Assembly: GCA_023423235.1 (NCBI GenBank)
Contig: JAFAFY010000036.1
Location: 1 to 7,690 of the forward strand
DNA length: 7,690 bases
Direction: 5' to 3'
From: Pseudomonadota bacterium
Lineage (GTDB): Bacteria; Pseudomonadota; Gammaproteobacteria; Xanthomonadales; Xanthomonadaceae
Below, one piece after another: positions 6,878 through 7,690 of the stretch (position 1 is its first letter; each line of letters starts with the position of its first letter). The notes beneath the pieces are model-generated. The model was not told where the DNA came from. It was given only the letters and a program-made list of their open reading frames with translations, and did no database searches. The position numbers and the translations under genes are program-made.

Positions 6878-6897
6878 CGCCGGCGGCAAAGCCGGCG
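6878..6897 (+). repeat. Small hairpin just after proS
   Basis: CGCCGGC and GCCGGCG are perfect 7-bp arms with a 6-nt loop (GGCAAA), starting 10 bp after the stop. No U-tract follows. It may protect the proS 3' end or act with the stronger hairpin about 33 bp further on. Confidence 0.35.
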
Positions 6898-6929
6898 ACG
6901 GTGACGCCTGGATAATCAGCGACTTTCAT

Positions 6930-6966
6930 CACCCCGGTTTCACATCGAAACCGGGGTGCATTTGTG
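6930..6966 (+). terminator. Strong hairpin, probable proS terminator
   Basis: CACCCCGGTTTC and GAAACCGGGGTG form a perfect 12-bp stem with a 5-nt loop (ACATC), followed by CATTTGTG, a short and imperfect U-rich stretch. It lies 62 bp after proS and just before the promoter region of the H-NS gene, so it would separate the two transcription units. The weak U-tract is the only reservation. Confidence 0.65.
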
Positions 6967-6990
6967 CATCGGGATAATGCCGATTAAGAT
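6962..6990 (+). promoter_or_regulatory. Candidate sigma-70 promoter of the H-NS-family gene
   Basis: TTGTGC (6962-6967), a 17-bp spacer and TAAGAT (6985-6990) give 3/6 and 4/6 consensus matches with ideal spacing, predicting a start near 6997 and a leader of about 48 nt. The region 6907-7044 is clearly richer in A+T than its surroundings (GGATAAT twice, GATTAAG, CTTTAAAG), as expected for an H-NS-family promoter that may be autoregulated. Not proven. Confidence 0.45.
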
Positions 6991-7044
6991 GCCGGGCAGC
7001 CAAGGACCGGTTTCCATCCACCTTTAAAGCCGGAGTCATACCGA

Positions 7045-7410
7045 ATGGCATTTGACCTGAACGCATTTTCCCCCAAGGAACTCGAATCACTGATCGCGCA
7101 GGCGAAGCAGCGCAAGACCGCATTGCGCAAGCGCAAGCCCATCGCATCGGTCCGCAAGAAGGTCACCGACCTGGCCGCAGCCGAGGGCTACAGCATCGCC
7201 GAGCTGTTCGGTGGCGCGGGCGCCGCCAAGACTGCTGCGCGCAAGGCCGCAAGCCCGGCCAAGGGCCGCAAGCTGGGCAAGGTGCCGCCGAAATACCGCA
7301 ATCCGGCCAACAAGGCCGAGACCTGGACCGGCCGCGGCAAACAGCCGCTGTGGCTGGCAGGGCAGATCAAGAAGGGCAAGAAGCTCGAGGAATTCCTGAT
7401 CAAGCAGTAA
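7045..7410 (+). CDS. H-NS-family nucleoid-associated protein
   Basis: 121 aa, start ATG at 7045 with GGAG 9 nt upstream. H-NS proteins bind A+T-rich, curved DNA, bridge it and silence horizontally acquired genes. Residues 1-55 (MAFDLNAFSPKELESLIAQ then Lys/Arg-rich helices) form the short oligomerisation region. Residues about 56-80 are an Ala/Lys/Gly linker. Residues 81-121 are the DNA-binding domain: GKVPPKYRNP, then TWTGRGKQPLWL (93-104), containing the [RK]G[RK]xP-type AT-hook-like loop (GRGKQP) that inserts into the minor groove, and a KKGKKLEEFLI tail. It is shorter than enterobacterial H-NS (137 aa) and resembles the compact H-NS/BpH3 type of beta- and gammaproteobacteria such as the Xanthomonas proteins. 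Strongly basic. An IS element begins 150 bp downstream. Family call secure; the target regulon is unknown. Confidence 0.92.
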   Translation: MAFDLNAFSPKELESLIAQAKQRKTALRKRKPIASVRKKVTDLAAAEGYSIAELFGGAGAAKTAARKAASPAKGRKLGKVPPKYRNPANKAETWTGRGKQPLWLAGQIKKGKKLEEFLIKQ

Positions 7411-7432
7411 TTGCAGGTCGATGCGACCAGGC

Positions 7433-7461
7433 CAGGTGCCGGCAGGCATATTCGGCGCCTG
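7433..7461 (+). terminator. Hairpin after the H-NS-family gene
   Basis: CAGGTGCCG and CGGCGCCTG can pair over 9 bp (one G-U) with an 11-nt loop, 22 bp after the stop. A smaller GGTCG/CGACC hairpin precedes it (7416-7428). Neither is followed by a U-tract, so termination is plausible only from position. Confidence 0.35.
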
Positions 7462-7490
7462 ATCAGCACGCGCATTCAAGGAAATGGTAT

Positions 7491-7560
7491 CGCCCCCTCT
7501 CCCGCATGCGGGAAAGGGTCGGGGTGAGGGTGACGCGCCCCATCCGCCCTCCGGGCACCC
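7491..7560. repeat. REP-like extragenic palindromic repeat, apparently cut by the IS
   Basis: CCCTCTCCCGCA (7495-7506) is followed directly by TGCGGGAAAGGG (7507-7518), 11 of 12 positions pairing, then the typical GGGGTGAGGG (7521-7530) and a second small palindrome GCCC-TCC-GGGC (7546-7556) with CACC. Repeats of this form are common between genes in Xanthomonadaceae and other GC-rich proteobacteria. From memory the usual continuation after GGGCACC is TTCTCCC; here it changes to IS-like sequence at about 7561. Only one copy is in this window, so repetition itself cannot be shown here. Confidence 0.6.
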
Positions 7561-7586
7561 TTAGACTCAACTTCCAAGTGCAACGC
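7561..7586 (+). repeat. Probable left terminal inverted repeat of the IS
   Basis: The stretch from TTAGACTCAA to GCAACGC lies where the terminal repeat should be and shares TAGA-TCAA and CAACG with the IS30 end. The partner repeat is outside the window, so the limits are approximate. Confidence 0.45.
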
Positions 7587-7605
7587 CCCCATATCCGGGC
7601 GTTGC
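7580..7605 (+). repeat. Hairpin immediately before the transposase start codon
   Basis: GCAACGCCC and GGGCGTTGC form a perfect 9-bp stem with an 8-nt loop (CCATATCC), ending one base before the ATG. It would bury the only G-rich stretch (GGGCG) that could act as a ribosome site in any transcript entering from outside the IS. Confidence 0.55.
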
Positions 7606-7606
7606 C

Positions 7607-7690
7607 ATGTCCAGAACCTACCACCACCTGAGTCCCGAAGATCGTGCCGTGATCATGATCGAGCGCCGGAACGGCCGCAGCCTGCGTTCG
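7607..7690 (+). CDS. IS30-family transposase, N-terminal 28 codons (3'-partial)
   Basis: The ATG at 7607 opens a frame that stays open to the window edge: MSRTYHHLSPEDRAVIM, then IERRNGRSLRS. The pattern [MS]-x-x-Y-x-H-L-[ST]-x-E-[DE]-R-A-x-I followed by a G-x-S-x-R turn is the typical N-terminal helix-turn-helix start of IS30-family DDE transposases, which bind the IS ends. The catalytic DDE domain lies beyond the window, so integrity cannot be judged. No Shine-Dalgarno is exposed; the start sits right after a 9-bp hairpin. The family call rests on only 28 residues but the pattern is distinctive. Confidence 0.75.
   Translation, partial: MSRTYHHLSPEDRAVIMIERRNGRSLRS

Larger units (their letters stand above)
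7560..7690 (+). mobile_element. Left end of an IS30-family insertion sequence (partial)
   Basis: Downstream of the palindromic repeat, the segment from about 7560 carries a terminal-repeat-like stretch followed after about 45 bp by the start of an IS30-type transposase that runs off the window. The stretch TTAGACTCAACTTCC...GCAACG resembles the IS30 end (TAGATTCAA...CAACG) as I remember it. The exact left boundary, right end and target duplication are not visible. Confidence 0.65.

Noticed and set aside
4763..6889. 708-codon open frame on the minus strand opposite proS
   Set aside because: It covers the whole of proS and part of the DUF4124 gene in antisense, with composition typical of a GC-driven shadow and no motif. 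Length alone is not evidence of a gene.
1..7690. Search for tRNA, rRNA, riboswitch, CRISPR array, toxin-antitoxin pair or defence island
   Set aside because: No cloverleaf, T-box-like leader before proS, repeated spacer pattern or defence-gene motif was visible by eye; the genes are otherwise core housekeeping functions.

Overview
This very GC-rich window looks like core chromosome of a gammaproteobacterium of the Xanthomonadaceae type (Lysobacter, Luteimonas, Xanthomonas or Stenotrophomonas relatives). The evidence is a diverged holD next to rimI as in other gammaproteobacteria, a CDP-alcohol-phosphotransferase-type PssA, a short H-NS-family protein with a TWTGRGKQPLW motif, a DUF4124 envelope protein, and an extragenic palindromic repeat of the CCCTCTCCCGC / GGGGTGAGGG kind. 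The family assignment is inference; no species can be named from the sequence alone.

Layout. Positions 2-2083 (+) hold most of priA, the primosomal replication-restart helicase, cut at its N terminus by the window edge. It converges on a minus-strand block, with two small inverted repeats between them. Read in the direction of transcription, that block is pssA (4552-3779), a 90-residue HolD-like polymerase III psi subunit (3782-3510), rimI (3513-3037) and, after an 89-bp gap, a NYN-domain/OST-HTH putative RNase (2947-2171). The pssA/holD and holD/rimI junctions are 4-bp stop/start overlaps (GTGA and ATGA), so these three genes are very probably one translationally coupled operon. On the plus strand, divergent from pssA, come a small secreted DUF4124 protein (4669-5076) and proS, prolyl-tRNA synthetase with its editing domain (5174-6868). 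A strong hairpin and an A+T-richer leader then precede an H-NS-family nucleoid protein (7045-7410).

The last ~280 bp are the only accessory part: a hairpin after the H-NS gene, a REP-like palindromic repeat, and the left end of an IS30-family insertion sequence whose transposase start (7607-7690, 28 codons) runs off the window. The IS appears to begin inside the palindromic repeat.

The genes serve replication and restart (priA, holD), translation and ribosome modification (proS, rimI), phospholipid synthesis (pssA), putative RNA turnover (NYN) and chromatin or silencing (H-NS). I see no undescribed multi-gene system. The points most worth a second look are the short HolD homologue in a coupled operon, a possible leaderless start for pssA, the NYN/OST-HTH protein, a 14-bp palindrome over the likely proS promoter, and the IS junction with a hairpin in front of its start codon.
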